DNA of 5,531 bases, taken from Chromatiales bacterium. Lineage in GTDB: Bacteria > Pseudomonadota > Gammaproteobacteria > Chromatiales > Chromatiaceae. Shown here piece by piece: positions 1-5,517 of the stretch. Below the pieces are notes generated by a model. The model had not been told where the DNA came from and searched no databases. It saw nothing but the letters and a program-made list of their open reading frames with translations. The position numbers were made by a program, and so were the translations under genes. How positions within the stretch are numbered: position 1 is the stretch's first letter; each line of letters opens with the position of its first letter. The stretch spans positions 1-5,531 of the forward strand of contig JAHEIA010000240.1 in assembly GCA_024639625.1 (NCBI GenBank), in the 5' to 3' direction.

Positions 1-1
1 G

Positions 2-592
2 TGGTCCGAAGTATTCGGTAGGGAAAACATTATTGTCCGGTCTTTCGACAAGGATCGGCTTGCGCCGAAGCGTCTGTATGTCGATATCTGCGCAGCGATT
101 GGTATCGACCTTGCTGGCGACTTTACATTTCCTGAGCAGAGGAATGTGAGCCTGGGGTCGGAAGCATTGGAATTTCTGCGCCGAATCAACAAACATCTTC
201 CGCGGTTCGTCGGCAACACCGAGAACCCCTCGCGCGGGAACATCGTCCAGATACTCGAGCGGAAAGACCGGGAGATTTCAACCTCGAGGGTGAACTGTTC
301 CAGCGACGATCTGCTGCGGTTCTACGGGAGCTTCAAGACGAGCAACGACGCCTTGGAAACCGAATTTGCTGAAGGGCCAGGCAGCCTTCTGCCGAGCGGC
401 TCGCTTTCCGCAGCCATCGGGGACGCCCCCGAGCTCTCGCTGGACAAGGCGATCGCGATCATGGCTGTATTGTGGAGCGAAAAACAGGCGGAAGTGACGC
501 AGCTGCGCCGGGTTGTCGAAGAATTGCGCAAGGCATCCGCGCAGGACGCGCCAGCCCGCGACGGCGAGCAGATGCCCGGAGAGCGCCGGTGA
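2..592 (+). CDS. Sulfotransferase-like protein, C-terminal part (5' end outside the window)
   Basis: The frame is open from the first complete codon to the TGA at 590-592, giving 196 visible residues. The N-terminal part, which would carry the PAPS 5'-phosphosulfate-binding loop, is missing. The visible start (residues 1-20) reads W-SE-VFGRENIIVRSFDKDRL. This matches the 'FG.eNiivR.fe...L' segment that, in bacterial sulfotransferase-family proteins of polysaccharide loci, follows the catalytic core. It is followed by an 'AIGID' stretch and by SNDAL near residues 114-118, like the 'SN..La..y' motif near the end of these proteins. The family transfers sulfate from PAPS to a sugar or other acceptor. 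Residues 159-179 (SEKQ...ELRKA) look like a short C-terminal coiled coil. A GTG at 146 could be mistaken for a start, but similarity to the family begins upstream of it, so the gene is truncated by the window edge. The downstream neighbour is a GT-C-type membrane glycosyltransferase 152 nt away, which fits a glycan-modification role. The family call is moderate because the catalytic half is not visible. Confidence 0.62.
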   Translation, partial: WSEVFGRENIIVRSFDKDRLAPKRLYVDICAAIGIDLAGDFTFPEQRNVSLGSEALEFLRRINKHLPRFVGNTENPSRGNIVQILERKDREISTSRVNCSSDDLLRFYGSFKTSNDALETEFAEGPGSLLPSGSLSAAIGDAPELSLDKAIAIMAVLWSEKQAEVTQLRRVVEELRKASAQDAPARDGEQMPGERR

Positions 593-744
593 AACACGAT
601 CCGGTTCGCAGCGGCCTGCCTCTATGATCGAGCCCCGCGGACAATACAAGCAACAGGAACTGGGCTACCGGATCAACGCAGTCCCAGTGGGTATCTGGCG
701 TCACAGCGGTCAATCCGCAAGCGGAAACGAGGGAGCCGACCAGC
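593..744 (+). other. Spacer between the sulfotransferase-like and GT-C genes
   Basis: This is a 152-nt non-coding gap between two co-directional genes. It holds a near-perfect palindrome, TCCGC-AA-GCGGA, at 714-725, four bases before the ribosome binding site of the next gene. In RNA it could form a 4-bp stem with a CAAG loop. I see no clear sigma-70 promoter and no U-tract terminator. The gap is large enough for a promoter, so co-transcription of the two genes is possible but not shown. Confidence 0.4.
729..735 (+). promoter_or_regulatory. Ribosome binding site of the GT-C gene
   Basis: GAGGGAG lies 9 nt upstream of the ATG at 745. It is purine-rich and partly complementary to the 16S anti-Shine-Dalgarno sequence. 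It supports 745 as the start of the membrane protein. Confidence 0.5.
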
Positions 745-2265
745 ATGCGTGAAGACCTCGCTCGGTCGTTCGAGCATGCTTCGTTATCGCTCCTGCTCAA
801 GATTGTGGCGGTGGCATCGCTTGGCCTTGTCTTCCTGCGCGTGACCAACGGACTGGGCTTCGATTTTGATCCTTTCGTCTACCATTTCCCTTTCGCTGCC
901 CGCCTGGTCGGGATCTGTGACACGGACTGTTATCAGGTGGCCGCGGATCTGGAGTCCCGTTTCTACAGTTTTCCGCGTTTGCCGCATCTGCTGCAGGGAT
1001 TGATTTGGAAACTGACTGGAGATCTTCGTTACATCGACGCGATCTCTTTCTTCTGCTTCCTGTTCTTCATCGGTTATCTGAAACGCGTGTTCGGTGTTTC
1101 CGCGGCTCTGGCGACCGTGGCTTTGCTTGCGGTACCAATGGTGCAGATTGCGGTCTCCACGGCATACATCGATCTGCCGGTGGCAGTACTGATCAGCATC
1201 GCGCTGCTCTCCATTGTCGACCTGTATTTGCGACCGGATTCTTTCGGTCCGGCGAAACTCGTGCTTTTTTGTTCGTCCCTGGTCATAGTCAGCAACGCGA
1301 AGCTGCAATCCTGGCCCTTGGTCGCAGTCGCCGGTCTCGGCTTTCTGGCCCTGTTCATTCGGCACAGGAACCTCGGCGTAGGGGGGCTTTCGGTTGGCAG
1401 CGTTGCGGGGCGGAGATTGATCGTCCTGCTCTTCCTGCTGGTGTTCCTCCTCGTGGGCTTCACGGCCTTGCGGAACACCGCGATCTATGGGAATCCGTTC
1501 TTTCCATTGCAGGTGAATTTACTGGGCCTTGAGTTACCCGGAATTAGCCGGCCCACCTCCTCTATTTCGGCTGCCCATTTCCACACCAATCACTTTCTAC
1601 GCTGGTTGGCGTCGGTATTCGAGTACCGCGCCTACGACGAGAGGTACATCCCGTGGACCATGGGCCAGGGCGAGGTACGCCTGGACAGCAGATCATTTCG
1701 TATGGGCGGGTTCTTCGGGCTCTATGTTATGGTCAACCTACTGGTCTTCGTGAAGTTTAGCGGCCGATTGGAGGCCGTGAACCGGCGGGCATTCCGCGGC
1801 TTCTTCCTGCTGCTAACGCTGGTCTTCGCGGCCCTGCCATCCTCGTACTATCTTCGCTATTACCTGTTCTGGATGGTCATGCTGGTTGCCCTGAATCTGA
1901 TTCTGCTCGGGCATCGTCGGCAGCGTACCGGGCACGCTGTTTGCTGGGCGCAGGCCTACCGATATCTGGTGCTGTTCAGCTTCTCGGCGGTCGTCTTATT
2001 GACCGGCGGGACCTATCTCAAGCCAGCGCCCTACGCCAGCGTCGAACAGCTGGTGCATCACCGAAAGATCGACGATGCGATCGAGAAAAAGGTTGCGGAC
2101 GGAGATACGGTGTGTATTCGAGGTTTCCGACCGCTCACCTTCTTCTTCAGTTCACTGTTTCACCAGCCGCGAGTGTATAAGGTGCTGGAGGTGCATCCGG
2201 AAGCCGAGATTCCGTCCGGTTGCGACGTCGTTCTGCAACGGGAGGTCGAGGGCGCGGCGGGTTAG
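745..2265 (+). CDS. Multi-pass membrane glycosyltransferase, GT-C/PMT type (ArnT/GT39-like)
   Basis: A 506-residue inner-membrane protein with about 11 hydrophobic segments, near residues 14-33, 98-115, 118-137, 143-162, 170-184, 190-206, 225-242, 321-338, 352-368, 372-389 and 408-424. GT-C enzymes move a sugar from a polyprenyl-phosphate carrier to an acceptor on the periplasmic side. The layout fits: after TM1 a long loop begins with FDFDPFVYH (39-47), resembling the acidic D..YH motif in the first periplasmic loop of the family. STAYIDLPVAV (138-148) resembles the conserved 'y.D.p.a' helix. RNTAIYGNPFFP (243-254) is the 'RN...yGNPfyP' motif seen in many uncharacterised GT-C membrane proteins. 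The last 80 residues form a soluble tail ending in a predicted alpha/beta segment (TVCIRGFRPL; GCDVVLQRE). The ATG at 745 has a GAGGGAG site 9 nt upstream, and hydrophobic TM1 follows directly. The sulfotransferase-like gene upstream suggests a surface-glycan pathway. Substrate and acceptor cannot be told from sequence. A polymerase or ligase of the Wzy/O-antigen type is the main alternative, but the D..YH loop and the YGNPFFP motif favour GT-C. Confidence 0.62.
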   Translation: MREDLARSFEHASLSLLLKIVAVASLGLVFLRVTNGLGFDFDPFVYHFPFAARLVGICDTDCYQVAADLESRFYSFPRLPHLLQGLIWKLTGDLRYIDAISFFCFLFFIGYLKRVFGVSAALATVALLAVPMVQIAVSTAYIDLPVAVLISIALLSIVDLYLRPDSFGPAKLVLFCSSLVIVSNAKLQSWPLVAVAGLGFLALFIRHRNLGVGGLSVGSVAGRRLIVLLFLLVFLLVGFTALRNTAIYGNPFFPLQVNLLGLELPGISRPTSSISAAHFHTNHFLRWLASVFEYRAYDERYIPWTMGQGEVRLDSRSFRMGGFFGLYVMVNLLVFVKFSGRLEAVNRRAFRGFFLLLTLVFAALPSSYYLRYYLFWMVMLVALNLILLGHRRQRTGHAVCWAQAYRYLVLFSFSAVVLLTGGTYLKPAPYASVEQLVHHRKIDDAIEKKVADGDTVCIRGFRPLTFFFSSLFHQPRVYKVLEVHPEAEIPSGCDVVLQREVEGAAG

Positions 2266-2281
2266 CGGAAGACACCGCACC

Positions 2282-2326
2282 CTCGGAGGAGCCGTACCGC
2301 GTTGGGTCTGGCTTCGCTGCTCCGGG
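2282..2326. other. Imperfect stem-loop between convergent genes
   Basis: Positions 2282-2292 (CTCGGAGGAGC) pair with 2316-2326 (GCTGCTCCGGG) over 11 positions, with one mismatch and one G-U pair, around a 23-nt loop. It begins 17 nt after the stop of the GT-C gene. There is no T-tract on either side, so it is not a classical intrinsic terminator. It may only slow polymerase or protect the 3' end. Confidence 0.25.
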
Positions 2327-2335
2327 AGATTGTAA

Positions 2336-2363
2336 CCTGCAGATTACCGATCGGGTGTGCAGG
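2336..2363. other. Nested palindrome downstream of the antiporter gene
   Basis: CCTGCA (2336-2341) pairs with TGCAGG (2358-2363) and encloses the 8-nt palindrome CCGATCGG (2347-2354). It lies 10 nt beyond the antiporter stop, in the gap between the convergent genes. It could act as a two-way 3'-end structure. The lack of a U-run leaves terminator function unproven. Confidence 0.28.
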
Positions 2364-2373
2364 GTCGCGGTCG

Positions 2374-3543
2374 TTAATCCCTGCGCAGGCGATCCGACAG
2401 CGCGATCGGTGTCGGATAGCGCAATACCACCAGGTAGACCGAGACGATAAAGGTAAGCAGGGTGCTGAGCTGGATCAGGTACGACGCACCGGGGCTGATC
2501 TCGCCGCGGGCCAGCGCAAGAGCGGCCACCAGCAACGAGAACTCGCTGAGTTGTCCCAGGCGGAAACCGATCTCGGCCGAGCGGCCCCCGGCTTCGCCTG
2601 TGCGCCGCAGCAGGAAGCGGAACACGAGCGGCTTGCACAGCATCATCACGATCGCAAGAAGCACCGCCGGCATCCAGATCTCGGCCGCCATCGAAAGATC
2701 GAAGCCCGCCCCGAGGGCGAAGAAGAACATGACCAGGAAGAAATCCCGCAAGGGTCTCAAGCGCTCGGCCATGTAGAGCGATATCGGATGCGATGCCAGG
2801 GTCACCCCGGCAATATAGGCGCCGATCTCCTCGGAGAGACCGAGCAGCGAGGCTGCCTCCGCCACCCCGAGGCACCAGCCGATAGCGACCAGAAAGGTAT
2901 ATTCCTTGATCGTGTCGAAGGCCGCCAGCAGGCGTATCAGGACGTGTCGCACCAGCAGGATCGCCCCTGCTAGGAGTAAAGGCAGTACCGCGGCCAACTG
3001 TAGGATCTCTAGCAGCGGATCGCCGGTCTCCCCTCCGCCCTCCAGGACCAGCAGAAACAGGATCGCGATTAGGTCCTGCAGCAGCAGAATGCTGATGACG
3101 ATCTCTCCCGTGCGCTGATGGTGCAAGACCGTCATGGGCAGCAGCTTCAACCCGACGATGGTGCTGGAAAACATCATCGCCCCGCCAACGATCAGCGACT
3201 CGGTCGTCTGAAAACCGAAGGCGAGCGCGATGCCGGTTCCCATGGCGGCGAAGCTCAGGCTGCTTGCCAGGGTGATCACAGTGGTCTTCTTCAGCAGCAG
3301 CAACAGCTTCGTGGGATCGAGCTCCAAGCCCATGAGAAACAACAAGAAAATAATACCGAGGTGGGCCATCTCCTGGATCGCCGCGGTGTTCGAAACGATC
3401 GACAGAACGGAGGGCCCGACCAGGACGCCGAGCAGGATATAGGCGACCAGCAACGCCTGGCGTGTATAGAGCGCGAGCGTGGCAAACACGGCAGACCCGG
3501 CGAAGATCACGAATATGGTGAAAACGATGGGGTCTGACTGCAT
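2374..3543 (-). CDS. Cation:proton antiporter, CPA2 family (KefB/Na+-H+ exchanger domain only)
   Basis: A 389-residue inner-membrane protein made almost wholly of hydrophobic helices. It matches the Na+/H+ exchanger domain of the CPA2 superfamily, which exchanges K+ or Na+ for H+. Motifs in order: LLVAYILLGVLVGPS (31-45), the first-helix 'GylLaGillGP' signature; LFLMGLELD (68-76); MMFSSTIVG (123-131); LLLQDLIAI (153-161), with the ion-binding carboxylate at D157 preceded by Q156, as in KefB/KefC ('QD') rather than the paired aspartates of NhaA/NapA; EEIGAYIAGVTLA (238-250); RDFFLVMFFFALGAGFD (266-282), matching 'pf..lffi.vGm.id'; K304 in a late helix; and RLGQLSEFSLLV (328-339), like the 'QgGEFafv' motif. 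The protein ends just after the last helix, so it lacks the TrkA-N/RCK nucleotide-binding domain that makes Kef proteins about 600 residues long. ATG 3543 is the first start after an in-frame stop at 3550-3552. No strong Shine-Dalgarno site precedes it. Ion choice (K+ or Na+) cannot be settled. The gene stands alone, convergent with the GT-C gene. Confidence 0.88.
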   Translation of the reverse strand: MQSDPIVFTIFVIFAGSAVFATLALYTRQALLVAYILLGVLVGPSVLSIVSNTAAIQEMAHLGIIFLLFLMGLELDPTKLLLLLKKTTVITLASSLSFAAMGTGIALAFGFQTTESLIVGGAMMFSSTIVGLKLLPMTVLHHQRTGEIVISILLLQDLIAILFLLVLEGGGETGDPLLEILQLAAVLPLLLAGAILLVRHVLIRLLAAFDTIKEYTFLVAIGWCLGVAEAASLLGLSEEIGAYIAGVTLASHPISLYMAERLRPLRDFFLVMFFFALGAGFDLSMAAEIWMPAVLLAIVMMLCKPLVFRFLLRRTGEAGGRSAEIGFRLGQLSEFSLLVAALALARGEISPGASYLIQLSTLLTFIVSVYLVVLRYPTPIALSDRLRRD

Positions 3544-4127
3544 GGCGGATTATGTGGGTGGGTGGCCGGTGGGGAGCGAAAGGGATGCCGAGGATAGCTA
3601 TACCTTAAGGCAAATCCGCGGCTTGTCCAGGATTCCGTTGATCGGCTAGCCGCCGAAGGGGGAGGGTGGAGACCTGGGCGAAGCGCGAGCGCAAGCGTAT
3701 CGGCGCGCCAGGATAGGTCGTTGAGCAGCCACGACAGGGACCTCGGACACACCCTGGCGCAGGTTGCCCCCTGGGCAGCCAAGCCGAAGGCGGTCGCGAG
3801 CCTCGCCCGGTTGATGAAGGCCCTGGGGGGAGCCCGCGTCGGAGGCCCGCTCTCAGTCCGGCGTCGATGCCCGGACGGCATTGCTGGGGGGAGACCTTCG
3901 ACGCGAGTGGCCTGAACGCGAGGACACGCGCCAGCATGAAGCTTTTCGGTGTCGCGTGACAGCGCACCATTGCCTGCCGGTCGGTGCGTTCAGGTCAGGG
4001 AGTCGGCGGGCCCCGCGGGCACGAGCAAGGCGCGCCGCAAAGTCCCGAGCGTATCTCGTTTCTGGGCAGCGAAGCTTCCATCGCCTAAACTGACGCCGGG
4101 TCTTGAAGAGAAACCGGGGGTTGCTGG
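3544..4127. other. Gene-poor stretch of about 580 nt
   Basis: This stretch lies between the divergently oriented antiporter (-) and exported-protein (+) genes. Short open frames exist on both strands: 3605-3970 and 3853-4173 on minus, 3721-3915 and 3881-4093 on plus. They overlap one another, are rich in Arg, Pro and Gly as expected for random frames in GC-rich DNA, and show no domain or good ribosome binding site. About 3660-3720 is dominated by GCG-rich, low-complexity words. A small hairpin lies at 3856-3876. The promoters of both flanking genes should be here, but I cannot place them with confidence. It may be decayed coding DNA or a copy of a dispersed repeat. Confidence 0.45.
3856..3876. 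repeat. Small perfect hairpin (GTCCGG ... CCGGAC)
   Basis: A 6-bp perfect inverted repeat, GTCCGG at 3856-3861 and CCGGAC at 3871-3876, with a 9-nt loop. It lies in the gene-poor stretch and has no T-run after it. Function is unknown, and in GC-rich DNA it could be chance. Confidence 0.35.
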
Positions 4128-4496
4128 GTGAAGATTCTGCTTGCGGTCGGCTGTGTTCTGGGTTTGGGCTCATGCGCGACCTCGTGGGCCGGGGAAGCCG
4201 ACGTTCTGCATGTCGAGGCGTACCGGGAAGAACCCGGCACGTTCCGCTTCGAGGTCACATTGCGCCACGACGATGAAGGCTGGCAACACTATGCAAACGC
4301 CTGGGAGGTCGTCGATCTGGATGGCGCGGTGCTCGCTACGCGCACGCTTCACCATCCGCACGTGGCCGAACAGCCGTTCACCCGGAGTCTATCCGGCGTC
4401 CAGATCGAGGAACCGATCGCTCGAGTCGAAATCCGTGCCCGAGACTCGGTGCACGGCTACGGAGGCAGAGCGCTGGTTGTGGATTTGCCCCGGTGA
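4128..4496 (+). CDS. Small exported protein of unknown function (HPHxxEQPFTRSLSGV motif)
   Basis: A 122-residue protein. The start is GTG at 4128. An in-frame stop at 4104-4106 leaves no earlier start, and an export signal begins right at this codon. GGGGG at 4116-4120 is a weak ribosome binding site. Residues 1-21 form a signal peptide: K2, a hydrophobic core LLAVGCVLGLG, then a likely signal-peptidase I site after SWA (19-21). LGSC at 13-16 is an imperfect lipobox, so a lipoprotein is a less likely alternative. The mature part of about 100 residues has alternating hydrophobic and charged residues suggesting a beta-sandwich: FRFEVTLRH (39-47), GWQHYANAWEV (51-61), DLDGAVLATRTL (63-74), HHPHVAEQPFTRSLSGV (75-91), ARVEIRARDSVHGYGG (98-113). 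I regard GW.HYA..WEV followed by HPH..EQPFTRSLSGV as the mark of a conserved uncharacterised periplasmic family in proteobacteria, from memory and untested. No catalytic role can be assigned; the histidines (75, 76, 78) might bind a metal. No operon partner is visible. Confidence 0.75.
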   Translation: MKILLAVGCVLGLGSCATSWAGEADVLHVEAYREEPGTFRFEVTLRHDDEGWQHYANAWEVVDLDGAVLATRTLHHPHVAEQPFTRSLSGVQIEEPIARVEIRARDSVHGYGGRALVVDLPR

Positions 4497-4538
4497 GTCG
4501 GTTGCGACGGGTTGCCTGCCGGTGTTTCCTGCCTACGT

Positions 4539-4565
4539 GGGGTCTGCCCCCAATGGCATACTTTA
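4539..4565 (+). repeat. Left end repeat of the element
   Basis: A 27-nt end consisting of GGGGTCTGCCCCC (4539-4551), then AATGGCATACTT (4552-4563) and TA. The C-rich word is itself partly self-complementary (GGGG...CCCC). Its partner is 4807-4833 in inverted orientation. Confidence 0.65.
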
Positions 4566-4607
4566 GGCATTAGCGCACCGGCTCATTCGACCCGAGGGAC
4601 GCCGTAC

Positions 4608-4655
4608 ATCCCTGCTGGCGCTGCGCAGTCCTGCTGCGCTGGCAGGTCCAGGGAT
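4608..4655. repeat. Two-level stem-loop inside the element
   Basis: Outer stem ATCCCTG (4608-4614) pairs with CAGGGAT (4649-4655). Inner stem GCGCAG (4623-4628) pairs with CTGCGC (4634-4639) around a TCCTG loop. Bases between the stems can also pair partly, so the whole could form one long irregular hairpin. Confidence 0.5.
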
Positions 4656-4670
4656 CACCATCCGTGGTGA
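4655..4670. repeat. Perfect hairpin with TCCG loop
   Basis: TCACCA (4655-4660), loop TCCG, TGGTGA (4665-4670). The stem is 6 bp and perfect. It directly abuts the preceding stem-loop, sharing base 4655. Confidence 0.5.
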
Positions 4671-4735
4671 GCCCGTTTGGCCGGGAAAAGCGTCACCGGC
4701 GATTTTCCTGCTCGGCCTCACCCCTGGAGGCTCGA

Positions 4736-4755
4736 CTGCAGCATCCTTGCTGCAG
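4736..4755. repeat. Perfect hairpin with TCCT loop
   Basis: CTGCAGCA (4736-4743), loop TCCT, TGCTGCAG (4748-4755). The stem is 8 bp and perfect, the strongest small hairpin in the window. The loop begins with TCC, as in the two hairpins to its left. Confidence 0.55.
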
Positions 4756-4806
4756 ACGCCCTCGACTCGAATGCCCCGGAGCGCCCTTAACTTCCGGGCA
4801 GTTTCG

Positions 4807-4833
4807 TTAAGTATGCCATTCGGGTCTGCCCCC
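4807..4833 (-). repeat. Right end repeat of the element
   Basis: The inverted partner of 4539-4565. AAGTATGCCATT at 4809-4820 is the reverse complement of the left core. GGGTCTGCCCCC at 4822-4833 repeats the left C-rich word in direct orientation. A run of six T follows at 4834-4839. The local GGG-TCTG-CCC stem is only 3 bp, so I do not call a terminator. Confidence 0.62.
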
Positions 4834-4868
4834 TTTTTTCTCAAACCCTATTTGTCGATGATTCGTCG

Positions 4869-5288
4869 TCAGTCCTCAAAGGGATTGAGTAATCGAACGC
4901 CTGTTCTCTCGAAATCTTTGTGATTGCGCGTGACCACGGTCAGGTCATAGATCAGCGCCGTTGCGGCAATGAGCTTGTCCAGGGCATTTTCCGGATGAGG
5001 CACCCGAAGCCGCCCCCAAAGCTGGGCAATGTCCGGGTTGATATCGAGGATGGCATCCTGGTACTGAGCCAGCAGCGCTTCCAACCATTTCTCCAACTGC
5101 TTCGCCTGGCGGGTATCGCCTCGGTGTCGGATCAACTCGACCCCACGCCGCAGTTCACCCACTGTCACCACCGAGATGAACATCGGTGACTGGTCTGCGA
5201 TGGCCTGTTTGAAGAAGGCCCGCACGCCTTTGTTTGCATTCGACCGCTTGCGTACCTCGCTGATGACATTGGTATCAACCAAATACAT
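4869..5288 (-). CDS. vapC: Type II toxin, VapC/FitB-like PIN-domain ribonuclease
   Basis: A 139-residue PIN-domain protein of full typical length. VapC-type toxins are Mg2+/Mn2+-dependent RNases that cut tRNA or rRNA sites and stop translation until bound by their antitoxin. The acidic active site is visible: D5 in YLVDTNVISE (2-11), E45 in VGELRRG (43-49), D104 in ALDKLIAATA (102-111), and D125 in TRNHKDF (120-126). The VDTNVISE start, IAATA helix, VVTRN strand (118-122) and the LLNPF ending (133-137) are typical of the FitB-like branch. No key residue is missing, so the toxin looks active. The ATG at 5288 lies inside the last codons of the upstream antitoxin gene, a 14-nt overlap that suggests coupled translation. 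The only Shine-Dalgarno candidate is a weak GGA about 9 nt upstream, within the antitoxin gene. The actual RNA target cannot be read from sequence. Confidence 0.93.
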   Translation of the reverse strand: MYLVDTNVISEVRKRSNANKGVRAFFKQAIADQSPMFISVVTVGELRRGVELIRHRGDTRQAKQLEKWLEALLAQYQDAILDINPDIAQLWGRLRVPHPENALDKLIAATALIYDLTVVTRNHKDFERTGVRLLNPFED

Positions 5289-5511
5289 GATCGTTTCCGG
5301 CTGCGTCCTCTAGCCGCTCGAAATCTTCATCCTCCCCGACATCGGGCATAGCTGCGAGGACTTCCGCAAAACTCTTTGCCTTGGGCTGCAGTAACAGCTC
5401 TTCCAGCAGTGCGCGATGCTCGGCTTCGGCGCTGCGTCCGTGTCGGGCGGCCCGCTGTTTGAGCGCATCGACGATTCGATGATCCAGATTCCTGACGACG
5501 AGATTGGCCAT
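5275..5511 (-). CDS. vapB: FitA/VapB-like ribbon-helix-helix antitoxin
   Basis: A 78-residue partner of the PIN toxin. Residues 2-40 form a ribbon-helix-helix DNA-binding domain of the FitA type: ANLVVRNLD (2-10) is the beta strand that enters the operator major groove, then two helices with ALKQRAARHGRSAEAEHR (16-33). The GRSAEAE..R signature closely follows FitA. The acidic tail (residues 46-78, with MPDVGEDEDFERLED) would wrap the toxin active site. I chose ATG 5511, giving MANLVVRN, because GGAG sits 6 nt upstream and FitA-like proteins usually begin this way. A GTG at 5523, four codons earlier, is possible but unlikely. Such antitoxins neutralise the toxin and repress their own promoter. 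The promoter and operator should lie around or beyond 5515-5531 and are cut by the window end. The gene precedes and overlaps the toxin, the usual order. Confidence 0.92.
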   Translation of the reverse strand: MANLVVRNLDHRIVDALKQRAARHGRSAEAEHRALLEELLLQPKAKSFAEVLAAMPDVGEDEDFERLEDAAGNDHVFG

Positions 5512-5517
5512 GCTTTG

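Larger units (their letters stand above)
4539..4833. mobile_element. MITE-like or REP/BIME-like inverted-repeat element, about 295 bp
   Basis: The two ends are inverted copies. AATGGCATACTT at 4552-4563 matches AAGTATGCCATT at 4809-4820 perfectly in reverse complement. Outside this core both ends carry the word GGGTCTGCCCCC (4540-4551 and 4822-4833), in direct orientation, so the outermost bases match only partly as inverted repeats. Further inside, CATTCGA-CCCGAGGG-ACG at 4584-4601 answers CGCCCTCGACTCGAATG at 4757-4773 inverted, so the imperfect palindrome reaches at least 60 nt in from each end. The middle holds several short hairpins. No transposase is encoded and no target-site duplication is clear in the flanks. 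It lies between convergent genes, where such repeats are tolerated. The size, lack of coding and paired ends fit a non-autonomous element or a mosaic of REP-type repeats. Which family would have to mobilise it is not visible. Confidence 0.6.

Noticed and set aside
146..592. GTG at 146 as the start of a 148-residue protein
   Set aside because: The same frame is open to the window edge, and the upstream codons encode the FGRENIIVR segment typical of the family, so the gene is truncated rather than short.
2147..2875. Long minus-strand frame of 242 codons spanning the 3' ends of the GT-C and antiporter genes
   Set aside because: It runs across two well-supported genes in another frame, is very rich in Arg/Pro/Gly, and shows no domain: a shadow frame.
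3597..3629. Possible promoter of the antiporter (minus strand TGGACA at 3624-3629, TATAGC at 3597-3602)
   Set aside because: The -35 box is good, but the spacing of 21 nt is too long and the -10 box is poor.
3721..3915. Open frame of 64 codons on the plus strand starting at TTG
   Set aside because: It has a weak start context, no domain, and overlaps equally open frames on both strands, so there is too little to call a gene.
3605..3970. Open frame of 121 codons on the minus strand in the gene-poor stretch
   Set aside because: Arg/Pro/Gly-rich composition typical of chance frames in GC-rich DNA, overlap with other frames, no ribosome binding site and no motif I recognise.
4539..4833. CRISPR array or integron attC array
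   Set aside because: The repeats are inverted hairpins with different stems rather than regularly spaced direct repeats, and there are no cas or integrase genes and no attC R-box cores.
4822..4839. Intrinsic terminator on the plus strand (GGGTCTGCCCCC followed by six T)
   Set aside because: The stem is only about 3 bp. The T-run is real, but the hairpin is too weak, and the C-rich word is explained by the element end.
4563..4844. Open frame of 93 codons on the minus strand across the inverted-repeat element
   Set aside because: It is made of the palindromic repeat itself, has no recognisable domain, and its start lies in the T-run/C-rich end. The motif PNGIL near its N-terminus, which also appears in the plus-strand frame ending at 4566, is just the AATGGCATACTT core read in translation.
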